DNA from: SYAC01 sp046048055
Lineage (GTDB): Bacteria > Planctomycetota > Phycisphaerae > Phycisphaerales > SM1A02
Direction of reading: 5' to 3'
NCBI GenBank assembly: GCA_046048055.1
Contig: JBJOGW010000002.1
Location: 10,966-74,965 of the forward strand
Length of the DNA stretch: 64,000 nucleotides
Below, piece after piece: positions 50,365 through 61,311 of the stretch. The notes beneath the pieces were generated by a model. It ran no database searches. It was not told the origin of the DNA and was given only the letters and a program-made list of their open reading frames with translations. The position numbers and the translations under genes are program-made. Positions within the stretch are counted from its first letter, which is position 1, and each line of letters begins with the position of its first letter.

Positions 50365-51616
50365 ACACTTCCCGGGCCAGCCGGCGAAGGTGATCACCCC
50401 GGCAGAGCCAGGCCAGCCGGAGGTACTCCCCCGTGGATCCAAGCCAGACGGCACGGCTGGCGGTGCGGTCCACGCGCCCGATGGCCTGCTCGGCATCCGC
50501 ACGGTGCACGCGTGTCCGACCCGATCCGGCCGCGTGAGCTCGCGCCAGCCATGCGGCACAGACCATGTTCAGGGCGGTCATGCCCAGTCCCTCGGTCACA
50601 GGCCATCCGTGCAGGCCGGCCCCCCAGGCTCGCTCACCCTGCAGCGTGGCGCGCACCCATCGCACGAAGATCTCGCCGACCGCGTCGGCTTCGGGCCCCT
50701 CTCCCGGCATGACGACGGATTGCTGCGATTCGAACCGTGTCCCGGGCCACTCGGCGATCTGCGGCACTTCGCCCTTGCCGCGGGACCAGGCACGACTGCG
50801 CCGCCACTGCCCCAGCACGGTGCGCAGTCGACCCATGCGCTGCAACTGCGGAATCCTGGGGTCCTCCACGCGGGCGAACACGGCCTGCCGCAGCAGCCGC
50901 CACGAACGCTCGCTCGGCATCGCGGCATCCAGCAGGGGCAACTCCGCCGGAACCGCCTTGGCCAGGGTCCGGACCAGATCCGCGAGCCGCTGGCCCCTCA
51001 CGGCATCCAGCGTGGCCATGCGCAGACTCTGGGCCAGCCACGCGAAGCCCAGCAGGCGCACCCCCCAGGGGAGCGTGCCATCTCCCAGCAACGCGTCGAC
51101 CCCGTCCCGCACGGACTCCACCTCCGCCGCCGTCGCGGGCACGCCACGCTGCAGCTCGGGTACGGCATGCGGAGCCATCGCTTCCGTCAGCTCCGACTGC
51201 ATGCGGCGAAGATCGGCGGCATGCGAGGAAAGCTCGGCTCCCAGTCCGCGCTGCACGCTCGAGCAGGCAAAGCTCACGCCCACGCGGGCACGCTCGGGCC
51301 CGGGCGCAAACGAGAACGGGAACAGCTGGCATGCGAGCGGCTTCGCCTCCAGGCCGAATCGGGCATGCACACGGCAGCGGCCATCCTCCTCCAGGAACAC
51401 GCACGCTCCGTCCGCTCGCTGACGCAGCCAGCGCCGGCCCCGGAACTGGGTCCAGAATGGGCCGCCCAACTCGTCCTCCCATCCCTGACGCTGCAGCGCC
51501 TCGAAGTCCTTCTCTCGCAGTTCGATGGTGAAGTCACGGCAGCAGGCCCCGCACCCATGGCAGCTGTAGCGCAGGCCCGGCACCGACGGCGTCAGCAGCG
51601 GAAGACGGACGCTCAT
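50315..51616 (-). CDS. YkgJ-type cysteine-cluster protein
   Basis: A 433-residue protein with an N-terminal CxxCGxCC cluster (YSCHGCGACCRDFTIEL) and further Cys in GACVFLEEDGRCRVHARFG and AKPLACQLFPFSF. This is the YkgJ/UPF0153 zinc- or iron-binding cluster that is also seen in flagellin lysine N-methylase. The remaining 300 residues are helical and without recognised motifs, longer than the simple YkgJ proteins. No flagellar gene lies nearby. ATG 51616 overlaps the rdgB stop (ATGA). Activity is unknown. Confidence 0.75.
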   Translation of the reverse strand: MSVRLPLLTPSVPGLRYSCHGCGACCRDFTIELREKDFEALQRQGWEDELGGPFWTQFRGRRWLRQRADGACVFLEEDGRCRVHARFGLEAKPLACQLFPFSFAPGPERARVGVSFACSSVQRGLGAELSSHAADLRRMQSELTEAMAPHAVPELQRGVPATAAEVESVRDGVDALLGDGTLPWGVRLLGFAWLAQSLRMATLDAVRGQRLADLVRTLAKAVPAELPLLDAAMPSERSWRLLRQAVFARVEDPRIPQLQRMGRLRTVLGQWRRSRAWSRGKGEVPQIAEWPGTRFESQQSVVMPGEGPEADAVGEIFVRWVRATLQGERAWGAGLHGWPVTEGLGMTALNMVCAAWLARAHAAGSGRTRVHRADAEQAIGRVDRTASRAVWLGSTGEYLRLAWLCRGDHLRRLAREVFSTSAAVASAGAARAG

Positions 51617-52233
51617 GCGAGCACGCGAAGCGCCTCGGCCATGGCCCGCGTGGCGTGCCCTCGATGGCTTCGGGCGTGCTTGGCCGCCGGATCCAGCTCC
51701 GCCGCGGTGCAGCCCGCATCGTCCAGCCACATCCACGGGTCATAGCCGAAGCCGTTGCCGCCGCGCGGGGCCTCGGCGATGCGACCCTCCAACGTGCCTC
51801 GCGTCTCGGCGAGAATCCGGCCCTGCGGGTCCGCCAGGCACATGCAGCAGACGAAGCGCGCACGGCGGCGTTCCGGCGGCACCCCGCGCAGGCGCGCGGC
51901 CAGTTGCGCGTTGTTGCGGGCGTCGCGCTCGGACCTGGTGCCGTGCGATCCGGCCCAGATGGCGCTGTCCACGCCGGGCTGGCCGCCGAGGGCGTCCACC
52001 TCGAGTCCCGAGTCGTCCGCCAGCACGGTGCAGCCGGTGGCCCGTGCGTAGGCCAGCGCCTTCAGCCGGGCGTTGGTCTCGAACGAGCGACCGCTCTCCT
52101 CGGGTTCGGGAAAGGGCCCACCCACGTCATCCAGGCTCCGAACCGCAACGCCCAGCGGTCCAAGGATGGCGCGGATCTCCTCCACCTTGTGCGGATTGCC
52201 GCTCGCCACCACGATGGCGTCGGGACCGATCAT
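51613..52233 (-). CDS. rdgB: XTP/dITP diphosphatase (RdgB/HAM1 family)
   Basis: A 206-residue enzyme that removes dITP and XTP from the nucleotide pool. It has IVVASGNPHKVEEIRAILGP at the start, SFETNARLKALAYARATGCT, VLADDSGLEVDALGGQPGVD with the catalytic acidic pair, and GGNGFGYDPWMWLDDAGCTA followed by KHARSHRGHATRAM. All are standard. ATG 52233 overlaps the carboxylase stop by ATGA. This is the window's third nucleotide-pool cleaner, beside dut and maf. Confidence 0.95.
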   Translation of the reverse strand: MIGPDAIVVASGNPHKVEEIRAILGPLGVAVRSLDDVGGPFPEPEESGRSFETNARLKALAYARATGCTVLADDSGLEVDALGGQPGVDSAIWAGSHGTRSERDARNNAQLAARLRGVPPERRRARFVCCMCLADPQGRILAETRGTLEGRIAEAPRGGNGFGYDPWMWLDDAGCTAAELDPAAKHARSHRGHATRAMAEALRVLA

Positions 52234-53873
52234 GTCTGCAGCACGCCCGTGCGCAGCGGCGCATCCATGGGCGCCATGTGGGCCAGGGCCAGGGCCAGGG
52301 CCAGCTCCTGCCGCGTGTGGGCAGGCTCGATGATCCGGTCCACCCAGCCGCGGCTGGCCGCATAGCGGATGTCCTGCTGCTCCGTGTAGCTCGCCGTGAT
52401 CGCCGCGAGCAACTGCTTGCGCATGGCCTCGTCCACCTGCTCGCCCTTGCGCTCGCGCGCGGCCAGGTCGATCTGCAGCAGCGTGCCCGCCGCCTGCGCG
52501 GCCCCCATCACGCTGCAGCGGCCGCCAGGCCACGCGAGCGTGAGGAACGGGTCAAAGGCCCGGCCACACATGGCGTAGTTGCCCGCACCGAAGCTGCCTC
52601 CGACGATCAGCGTGATCTTGGGCACCACGCTGTTGCTCATGGCATTCACCATCTTGGCGCCTGACCGGATGATGCCACCCTGCTCGCTGTCGCGACCCAC
52701 CATGAAGCCGGTGGTGTCGTTCACGAAGATGATCGGCACGCGCCGCTGGTTGCACTCCAGAATGAACCGCGCGGCCTTGTCCGCGCTGTCGTCGTAGATC
52801 ACCGCCGGCATGTTCACGGCCTTGCTGGGCCCTGCCTTGCCGCCGGGCATCTGCCGCTCCGTCATCTTGCGCTGGTTGGCCACGATGCCGCAGGCGAAGC
52901 CCCCGATGCAGGCGTACCCGCACACCAGACTGCGGCCATGCTCGGCCCGATACTCGTCGAAGGAGCCTCCGTCCACGATGCACTTCAGCAGGTCGACCAT
53001 GTCGTACTGCCTGCCCGCCTCACCCGTGAACACCTCCATCACGTCGCTTTCCGGTCGCTCGGGCGGCCGCGGCGCCCCATCCGGCCTGGCCAGCTTGCGC
53101 GCCGCGCCATGCTTGGCCATCAGGCTGCGCAGCCGGGCGATGCAGGCGGGATCGTCCTTCTCACGAAAGTCGATCGTGCCGCTGATCTGGGCATGCATCT
53201 GCGCGCCACCGAGTTCCTCGCTGGTGACCTCCTGTCCGATCGCCGCCTTCACGAGCGCCGGGCCGGCGAGGTAGAGCCCGCTCCCCTCGGTCATCAGCAG
53301 CGTGTCGCACAGCACCGGCAGGTAGCCGCCGCCGGCCACGCAATTGCCCATGATGGCCGCGATCTGCGGAATGCCCTCGGCGCTGATCACCGCGTTGTTG
53401 CGGAAGATGCGACCGAAGTCATCGGTGTCGGGGAAGACATCCTCCTGCAGCGGCAGGAACACGCCCGCGCTGTCCACGAGGTAGATCAGTGGCAGGCGCG
53501 CCCGCTGGGCCACGACCTGCGCGCGAATGATCTTCTTGCAGGTCATCGGGAAGAACGCGCCCGCCTTCACGGTGGCGTCGTTCGCCACCACCATGCACGG
53601 CCGGCCCTCGACCACGCCGAGCACCGTGACCACGCCGGCGCCCGGCGCGCCGCCGTACTCCCGGTACATGCCCCAGGCGGCCAGCAGCCCGCACTCCATG
53701 CGCGGCGAGCCCGGGTCCAGAAGCAGATCGATCCGCTCTCGGGCGGTGAGCCGACCGTGGCGGTGCTGCCGCTCGGCTCCGCCTGGCCCTCCCCCCTGTT
53801 CGACCTTGGCCGCCTCGGCCAGGTAGGCGGCGGTGGCGTCGCGAAGCGCGGTCGAGGGGGCGGAAACGCTCAT
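52230..53873 (-). CDS. Acyl-CoA carboxylase carboxyltransferase subunit (MccB/PccB-like)
   Basis: A 547-residue carboxyltransferase that moves CO2 from biotin to an acyl-CoA. It has RLTARERIDLLLDPGSPRME, VVANDATVKAGAFFPMTCKK, IYLVDSAGVFLPLQEDVFPD, the oxyanion-hole Gly stretch MGNCVAGGGYLPVLCDTLLM and IFVNDTTGFMVGRDSEQGG. IVGGSFGAGNYAMCGRAFDP follows. The pattern (SAGVFLPLQEDVFPD, ALVKAAIGQEVTSEELGGA) is closest to 3-methylcrotonyl-CoA carboxylase beta subunits (leucine breakdown) or geranyl-CoA carboxylase. The biotin-carrying alpha subunit is not in the window. ATG 53873 follows a possible TATTCT at 53889-53884. Confidence 0.92.
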   Translation of the reverse strand: MSVSAPSTALRDATAAYLAEAAKVEQGGGPGGAERQHRHGRLTARERIDLLLDPGSPRMECGLLAAWGMYREYGGAPGAGVVTVLGVVEGRPCMVVANDATVKAGAFFPMTCKKIIRAQVVAQRARLPLIYLVDSAGVFLPLQEDVFPDTDDFGRIFRNNAVISAEGIPQIAAIMGNCVAGGGYLPVLCDTLLMTEGSGLYLAGPALVKAAIGQEVTSEELGGAQMHAQISGTIDFREKDDPACIARLRSLMAKHGAARKLARPDGAPRPPERPESDVMEVFTGEAGRQYDMVDLLKCIVDGGSFDEYRAEHGRSLVCGYACIGGFACGIVANQRKMTERQMPGGKAGPSKAVNMPAVIYDDSADKAARFILECNQRRVPIIFVNDTTGFMVGRDSEQGGIIRSGAKMVNAMSNSVVPKITLIVGGSFGAGNYAMCGRAFDPFLTLAWPGGRCSVMGAAQAAGTLLQIDLAARERKGEQVDEAMRKQLLAAITASYTEQQDIRYAASRGWVDRIIEPAHTRQELALALALAHMAPMDAPLRTGVLQT

Positions 53874-53964
53874 AGATGGTCCAAGAATAGGGGTGCCCCT
53901 GCCGGGTTCGAACCCGGGGGCCGACCAGGAACCGGTCCAACGCAACCCCTCACCGGGGCATCCC

Positions 53965-53994
53965 TTGCGGCCATGCCCCCCTTGCACGTACACT
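53965..53994 (+). promoter_or_regulatory. Candidate promoter of the rpsO-pnp operon
   Basis: TTGCGG (53965-53970), an 18-base spacer and TACACT (53989-53994). It gives a leader of about 35 AT-richer bases before rpsO, room for an S15 autoregulatory site as in other bacteria; I cannot fold it reliably by eye. Confidence 0.45.
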
Positions 53995-54034
53995 CTTCCC
54001 TTCAAATTCAAATCGAACCGAAGGTACGACACAC

Positions 54035-54301
54035 ATGATTTCAGCCACAGCCAAGAAGACCGCCATCGAGGGCGCCAAGCGACACGGAACGGATTCGGGA
54101 AGCCCCGAGGTCCAGATCTCCGTGCTCACCCAGCGCATCGTGGCGCTGCAGGACCACTTTCGCGCCAATCCCAAGGACCACGGCAGCCGCCGCGGGCTCC
54201 TGCTGATGGTCGGACAGCGGAATCGCCTGCTGCGATACCTCTCGCAGGTCGACCGCGAGGCCTACAACGCGTTGATCCAGAAGCTCGGCCTCCGCAAGTG
54301 A
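54035..54301 (+). CDS. rpsO: 30S ribosomal protein S15
   Basis: An 88-residue primary 16S-rRNA-binding protein of the small subunit platform. It has GTDSGSPEVQISVLTQRIVA, HFRANPKDHGSRRGLLLMVG and QRNRLLRYLSQVDREAYNAL, all standard S15 sequence, and normal length. The gene for polynucleotide phosphorylase follows, the classic rpsO-pnp order. Confidence 0.98.
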   Translation: MISATAKKTAIEGAKRHGTDSGSPEVQISVLTQRIVALQDHFRANPKDHGSRRGLLLMVGQRNRLLRYLSQVDREAYNALIQKLGLRK

Positions 54302-54312
54302 GGCCCTGACCC

Positions 54313-54340
54313 CGCCCACGGCCCCTGGTGGCAGTGGGCG
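54313..54340 (+). promoter_or_regulatory. Hairpin in the rpsO-pnp gap
   Basis: Arms CGCCCAC and GTGGGCG enclose a 14-base loop that can itself close by GCC/GGC. No T-run follows, so read-through is expected. The place corresponds to the processing/attenuation hairpins between rpsO and pnp in enterobacteria, where RNase III cuts and PNPase autoregulates; here that role is inferred. Confidence 0.5.
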
Positions 54341-54436
54341 ATCCGCGTTCGAGCCAAGCGCGTTTCGCCTTCTGCCTCCCTGGTCGCTGGGCGGGGATTC
54401 CTCCCCCTTCACATCACACCAAGGAGACATCCAACC

Positions 54437-56602
<2,166 letters not shown>

Positions 56603-56628
56603 AACCGTCCATCCGTGGCCGCCTGACC

Positions 56629-56675
56629 AGTCCCGGCCCGACGCTAGCAAGCGGCGTGCCGGGACTTTTCCTTTC
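56629..56675 (+). terminator. Intrinsic terminator after pnp
   Basis: Stem AGTCCCGGC / GCCGGGACT with an inner hairpin CGCT-AGCA-AGCG, followed by TTTTCCTTTCC. It ends the rpsO-pnp operon. Confidence 0.85.
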
Positions 56676-56765
56676 CTGCAAGGATCTGCGGAGGATCACT
56701 TGCGAAGGCCCGCAATCTGGGGCAAGATACGCGCACGCAGACGACCGCCCACCCGGAGTCCCCTC

Positions 56766-57026
56766 ATGAGCGAAGAGACCGTACTGACCAACGTCGAAGG
56801 CACCGTGAAGTGGTTTGATCCCCGCAAGGGATACGGCTTCGTCGTGGGGCCGCAGGGGCAGGACATCTTCGTTCACTTCTCGGTGATCGACCAGGCCGAG
56901 GGCTTCAAGACCCTTCGTGACGGCGAGGCGGTGACGTACTCCGCCACCAAGGGCCAGAAGGGTTGGTCGGCGAGCATGGTGAAGAGCCTGCGGGTGCCCA
57001 GCCAGCAGGCCGCCAAGTCCAACTGA
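56766..57026 (+). CDS. Cold-shock domain protein
   Basis: An 86-residue single cold-shock domain that binds single-stranded RNA/DNA. It has GTVKWFDPRKGYGFVVGPQG, with RNP1 (KGYGFV), and DIFVHFSVIDQAEGFKTLRD, with RNP2 (DIFVHF). The N-terminal EETVLTNVE and C-terminal tail PSQQAAKSN extend a little beyond E. coli CspA. GGAG precedes ATG 56766. It is monocistronic between the pnp terminator and the histidine kinase. Confidence 0.95.
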   Translation: MSEETVLTNVEGTVKWFDPRKGYGFVVGPQGQDIFVHFSVIDQAEGFKTLRDGEAVTYSATKGQKGWSASMVKSLRVPSQQAAKSN

Positions 57027-57099
57027 CTCCGAACCTCGGTTCGGACGACAGCGCACCGGAACCGCTGAAGGCCGTCCCCTCCCGGGATGGTCGCTCTCC

Positions 57100-57981
57100 A
57101 TGGAAATGCCTCCCCTGCTGCTCGGACTCCTGATCGGCACCGCAGGCGGCGCCGCGGTGGCCGCCATGGCATCGGTGCGTTCGCTTCGTCGGCGCGCCAC
57201 ACGGCTCATGCAGGCGGAGCGGCGGGCCCAGGCGTCGGAACGCCTGGCCGAACTGGGCAGCATGACCGGCGGCCTGGCGCACGAGATCAAGAACCCCCTG
57301 AGCACGCTCACGCTGAACGCCCAGTTGCTGCGCGAGGAGTTGCTCGACGCCGAACTGCCCGAGGACATCCGGGGCACCGTCACGAGGCGCGTCGATGCGC
57401 TGGCTCGCGAGAGCGACCGCCTGAAGGACATCCTGAGCGACTTCCTGCAGTTCGCCGGACGCATGAGGCTGGATCCGCAGCTCCGCGACCTCCGGTCGAT
57501 CCTGCAGGAGTTGGTGGACTTCTTCCACGCTCAGGCCGATCGCTGCGGCGTGCTGCTGCGGCTTGACTTGCCGGGAACGCCGGTGGAGGCGCGGGTGGAC
57601 GCAGGCCTGCTCAAGCAGGCGATGCTCAACCTGGCCATCAACGCCGTGCAGGCCATGAACCCGGAAGGTCGCGCCGAGCCGGGCGAGCGTCGGGGCGAGC
57701 TCATCCTGCGACTGGAGCGCGATACCGGCGGCGAGGAGGCCCGGCTGAGCGTGATCGACACCGGTCCGGGCATCCCCGCGGAGCGACAGGGAACCCTGTT
57801 CCGTCCCTACGCCAGCACCAAGCCCGGTGGCAGCGGCCTGGGCCTGGCCACCACCCGGCGCATCGTGGAGGAACATGGCGGCTCCATCAACCTCTTCCAC
57901 GGTCCGGGCCGAGGAGCCTGCTTCACCATCCGGCTGCCCGTGGCGGGCCCTCCGGTCAGTCCAGCCAGTCCTTCGCCTTGA
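57100..57981 (+). CDS. Sensor histidine kinase, NtrB-like
   Basis: A 293-residue kinase. One short N-terminal hydrophobic segment (LLLGLLIGTAGGAAVAAMA) is followed by an H-box (MTGGLAHEIKNPLSTLTLNA, phospho-acceptor His). The ATPase domain has N-box LNLAINAVQAMN, G1 VIDTGPGIP and G2 GSGLGLATTRRIVEEHGGSI. It has no PAS or periplasmic sensing domain. No response regulator is adjacent, so it is an orphan. A start six bases later (57106) is possible. Its end overlaps the convergent top6A gene by 26 bases. Confidence 0.9.
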   Translation: MEMPPLLLGLLIGTAGGAAVAAMASVRSLRRRATRLMQAERRAQASERLAELGSMTGGLAHEIKNPLSTLTLNAQLLREELLDAELPEDIRGTVTRRVDALARESDRLKDILSDFLQFAGRMRLDPQLRDLRSILQELVDFFHAQADRCGVLLRLDLPGTPVEARVDAGLLKQAMLNLAINAVQAMNPEGRAEPGERRGELILRLERDTGGEEARLSVIDTGPGIPAERQGTLFRPYASTKPGGSGLGLATTRRIVEEHGGSINLFHGPGRGACFTIRLPVAGPPVSPASPSP

Positions 57982-59089
57982 GTCGCTCGGGCACGTAGGT
58001 CTCGGTCACGTAGGAGATGTCCTTGGTGATCAGCGACTCCACCTCCATCTTGAAGCCGTTGCCCAGCAGCCCCTCGATCTCCTTCTGCCAGCCCTTGTGG
58101 CCCTCGAACCAGGGATAGGCCATGATCTCCCTGGCCCGCTTGATGTCGTTGTCGTTGAGCGCGATCTGCACGTCGTCCGTCAGGCCACAGGCCCGGTAGT
58201 CCTTGGCGCGGATCCCCAGGAACTTGGCGTCGGGAATGGCCAGCCGCTCGCTCTCGAAGGCGAGCGAGATGCTGCCTTGCTTGATCACGCTGTAGATGTA
58301 GTGCCCCCAGGGGTCGCAGTCGAGCAGGCAGTAGACCGGCAGCCCAAGCTCCTCGTGCAGCCGCCGCAGCAACCGCCGCACGCCGCGCGGGGGCTGGCCG
58401 CCACCCTCGGTCAGGATGCAGTTGTGCTTCTCCCAGAAGCGGTCCTCGTTGAAGCGGCTCCAGACCGTGTTCTTCTCCACATGAAGCACGAACCTGGCCT
58501 CGCACTTCCTGAACTGGATCACGTCCGGCTCCACGATGCTGGGAATGGCGTACCCGCCGCTGCCCATGCGGCGGCAGTCGATCTCGTCGCCGGAGTCCAC
58601 CAGCGTGATGTTGCCCACCATGGTGCCCGCCTTCTTCGCGAAGATGTGCAGCTCCTCGCGCAGGGCCCCCAGCGACACCTCGAGGTCCTCCAGGATGCCG
58701 TCACTCTCGTCCTGATCGGCAAAGGTCTTCTCCTTGGTGCCCGCCACGGTGTGCAGGCCCTTGTAGAACATGCCGCGAAGGCTCAGCGTCTTGCCGGCGT
58801 CGATCAGGTCCTTCACGCTGCCGGAGTGCAGCATGGTCTGCATGAAGCTCTTGGCCTGGTTCAGGTTGAACAGCTGGCGGTCCTGGCAGGCCTTGCCCAT
58901 CTCCAGGATGCCCTTGCGCTTGTTCCAGATGGTGTTGCTGCGGGCACGGGTGGGAATGGCCACCTGCGGCTCCTGACCGGCCAGCGCCGACTTGGCCACC
59001 CGCTCCGCCAGCTCGACGATGCTGGAGCGCGTCCTGCGATCGCGTTCCTTGGTGACGCCCGTGCCCGATGTCTTGCGTGACTTGGCCAT
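57956..59089 (-). CDS. top6A: DNA topoisomerase VI subunit A (Spo11-like)
   Basis: A 377-residue DNA-cleaving subunit of a type IIB topoisomerase. The CAP/WHD domain has SLRGMFYKG, in which Tyr109 is the expected catalytic tyrosine, then DQDESDGILEDLEVSLGALR and GGYAIPSIVEPD, which are diagnostic of Top6A. The Toprim domain has VEKNTVW (Glu205) and CLLDCDPWGHYIY (Asp257, Asp259), the magnesium-binding acidic residues. The length matches archaeal Top6A (about 370). It follows top6B by 15 bases with AAGGAA before the ATG, so both subunits come from one mRNA. TopoVI is mainly archaeal and plant; bacterial occurrences are rare. Confidence 0.95.
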   Translation of the reverse strand: MAKSRKTSGTGVTKERDRRTRSSIVELAERVAKSALAGQEPQVAIPTRARSNTIWNKRKGILEMGKACQDRQLFNLNQAKSFMQTMLHSGSVKDLIDAGKTLSLRGMFYKGLHTVAGTKEKTFADQDESDGILEDLEVSLGALREELHIFAKKAGTMVGNITLVDSGDEIDCRRMGSGGYAIPSIVEPDVIQFRKCEARFVLHVEKNTVWSRFNEDRFWEKHNCILTEGGGQPPRGVRRLLRRLHEELGLPVYCLLDCDPWGHYIYSVIKQGSISLAFESERLAIPDAKFLGIRAKDYRACGLTDDVQIALNDNDIKRAREIMAYPWFEGHKGWQKEIEGLLGNGFKMEVESLITKDISYVTETYVPERLKAKDWLD

Positions 59090-59104
59090 GTGCTGGGTTC
59101 CTTG

Positions 59105-61150
59105 CTACCAGAAGAGTCCGGGTCCCTTGTCCCTGCGGCCGGCCGGCGGCTTGGATTGGGGCTCGCGACGGGTCGTCCGTCGTGGGCCGGAACCGGCACG
59201 TGCCGCTGGCGACGCGGTGGGCGGCGGGATCTGCCCAGGCATCGATGAGGCGGCAGCCGCACGGTCCACGATCACGACGCCTTCCTGCTCCACCGGATCG
59301 TCCCTCACCACCTTGCCCTCGTCATCGAGCACCTGGTCGGCCACGGCGGTGCGGGCCTTGGCCTGCTTCAGCAGCGCGTCGTACACGCGTCTGGCATCGG
59401 TTCCGGCGATCTCGTGGAGAGCCTTGCTGATCTCGCCGATGTAGCGCTCGAACACGTCGCGACGCTCGCTTTCCCGCTGCATGCGCTGTCGCTTGTTCAG
59501 ATAGGTGCCCAGCTTGCGGCCGCACTCCATCAGCGCCAGCTTCATCTCCTTGCGGATCTCGTCGTAGTCGGCGATGGCCTCCTTGCTCTCGCTGGTGAAG
59601 GGCACCCACACGCTCGCCATGTGGATCATGATCACCAGCGGGCCCACGGGCGGCCCGCCGCGGGGCTGCTGCAGGCTGTAGTTGCGCCACCCCGTCTCCA
59701 CCACCGCCTTGAAGCTGCTGCAGGCGCTCTGCTGAAAGAGCAGCGGCACCCGGTTGGCGAACCGGATCACCCGCGCCGCCTCGTCAGCCGGCAGGTCGCC
59801 GCCGAAGGCGATGGCGGCCTCGATCTGGAAGGGTCGCCCTCGATAGACGTCGGCGCTGCGACTGCTGGCGGCGTAGAACTCCGCCTTCACGCCCTTGAGC
59901 ATGCCGGCCAGAAGCTGTCGCACCCCGATCGGCGCCAGGCAGTCGGTGGGTGGCGGCGCCAGCTTGGCCTGCTGAAAGGCCTCGAAGAGTCGCTCCGCCA
60001 TCGGCGGCTCCACGTCGGAGACCTTGCGACGGCTGGTGGCCCCGATCTTCTCGCACAGGGCCCCCGCCGTGGCCGCGCTGACCCGGCAGAACCGCTCCTG
60101 CAGGAAGTGGAACAGCGTGCCCTTGTCGGTGGACTCGTAGTCCTTGAGCATCTGCAGCAGGGTGCCCAACTCAATGCCCTTGGGATGCGGCTGGATCTCG
60201 CGGGTTTCCGGCGGAAGTTCCGATACTCCGCGTGGGAAGATGGTCACGCCCTGCGTCTGCATGGTCTCGCTGGCGGTGGCGGCACCGGCCGCCTCGGCGG
60301 CGGCCAGCACGGGCACTTCGCCCTCGTCATCGCCGCTGACCCGGCTGGGGGGCACGAACACGAAGCGTGCGTGCGGGTTGGCGATGGCCGTCAGCTCCAG
60401 GAACTCGTCCACGCTGCCGCGGCCACGCTGGTAACGGCCCTCCATCTCGATGCTCACGCTGGTTCCGCTCCGGTACACCTCGGCGTCCAGCAGGCCGCCC
60501 TTCTCGGAGGCCAGCGCCCGCGTGCCAGGGGTCAGCCCCCGCAGTCGCTGCGGCGGAAAGTCGCCGGTCTCCTTGTCCAGCGTGACCTCGGCGCGATTGG
60601 TCTTGGTGTTCATCGCCAGCTCGATGTGGTGAGCCGCCTGCCGGGCACCGGGCTTGGTGTGGATGACCATGGGCTTGCCGGTGGTGATCAGGCCGTACAT
60701 GCCCGCCGCACTGATGCCGATGCCCTGCTGCCCTCGGCTCATCTTGAGCCGGTGGAACTTGCTGCCGTAAAGCAGCCGACCAAAGATGTTCTCGACCTGC
60801 TTGCGGACGATGCCTGGCCCGTTGTCCACCACCGTGACCCGATACCGCGAACTCTTGGCCGTGGCCGGCCGGTCCGGCTGCAGGTCCTCGATGACCACCG
60901 TGAGCTCGGGCAGGATGCCGGCCTCCTCGCACGCATCAAGGCTGTTGTCCACGGCCTCCTTCACGGTGGTGAGCAACGCCTTGCGGGGATTGTCGAACCC
61001 GAGCAGGTGGCGGTTCTTGGCGAAGAACTCGCTGACGCTGATGTCGCGCTGCCGGCCAGCCATCTCCTCGGCCGTGGCACCGCGGCGACCGGGGGACCTC
61101 TTTGGTGCGGAAACGGGCTTGTCCATCACGGCGGCGTCCTTGCCTTGCAT
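59105..61150 (-). CDS. top6B: DNA topoisomerase VI subunit B
   Basis: A 681-residue ATPase subunit. The GHKL domain has KEAVDNSLDACEEAGILPEL (Glu65, Asn69), VVDNGPGI (about 108-114) and SRGQQGIGISAAGMYG (about 138-153). An H2TH region follows (HPKGIELGTLLQMLKDYEST, then GTLFHFLQERFCRVSAATAG). The transducer domain has APIGVRQLLAGMLKGVKAEF and ASVWVPFTSESKEAIADYDE, with the switch Lys in ESKEA. A basic, Pro-rich tail of about 55 residues replaces the Ig-like domain of some archaeal forms. GAGGAG is five bases before ATG 61150. A CATACT hexamer at 61186-61181 is a possible -10. Confidence 0.95.
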   Translation of the reverse strand: MQGKDAAVMDKPVSAPKRSPGRRGATAEEMAGRQRDISVSEFFAKNRHLLGFDNPRKALLTTVKEAVDNSLDACEEAGILPELTVVIEDLQPDRPATAKSSRYRVTVVDNGPGIVRKQVENIFGRLLYGSKFHRLKMSRGQQGIGISAAGMYGLITTGKPMVIHTKPGARQAAHHIELAMNTKTNRAEVTLDKETGDFPPQRLRGLTPGTRALASEKGGLLDAEVYRSGTSVSIEMEGRYQRGRGSVDEFLELTAIANPHARFVFVPPSRVSGDDEGEVPVLAAAEAAGAATASETMQTQGVTIFPRGVSELPPETREIQPHPKGIELGTLLQMLKDYESTDKGTLFHFLQERFCRVSAATAGALCEKIGATSRRKVSDVEPPMAERLFEAFQQAKLAPPPTDCLAPIGVRQLLAGMLKGVKAEFYAASSRSADVYRGRPFQIEAAIAFGGDLPADEAARVIRFANRVPLLFQQSACSSFKAVVETGWRNYSLQQPRGGPPVGPLVIMIHMASVWVPFTSESKEAIADYDEIRKEMKLALMECGRKLGTYLNKRQRMQRESERRDVFERYIGEISKALHEIAGTDARRVYDALLKQAKARTAVADQVLDDEGKVVRDDPVEQEGVVIVDRAAAASSMPGQIPPPTASPAARAGSGPRRTTRREPQSKPPAGRRDKGPGLFW

Positions 61151-61311
61151 GAAATCTCCTCGGGACCGTCGAGAGGGGCGAGTATGCCACCCTTTCGGCC
61201 GTTTCGTGTTGGGCGAGCCGATTTTTCGAGCCGGCTCTTCGGACGCCCATGGGCCGCTTCGGTTACATTTCCGCCCCTTCCGAGACGTCCGCCCCCACGA
61301 AGGATCCTCCC

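Noticed and set aside
53894..53959. Functional tRNA gene on the reverse strand
   Set aside because: Only 66 bases, no proper D-arm, the position expected to be U33 is G, the T-loop is six rather than seven bases, and no CCA end. Kept only as a relic-type observation.
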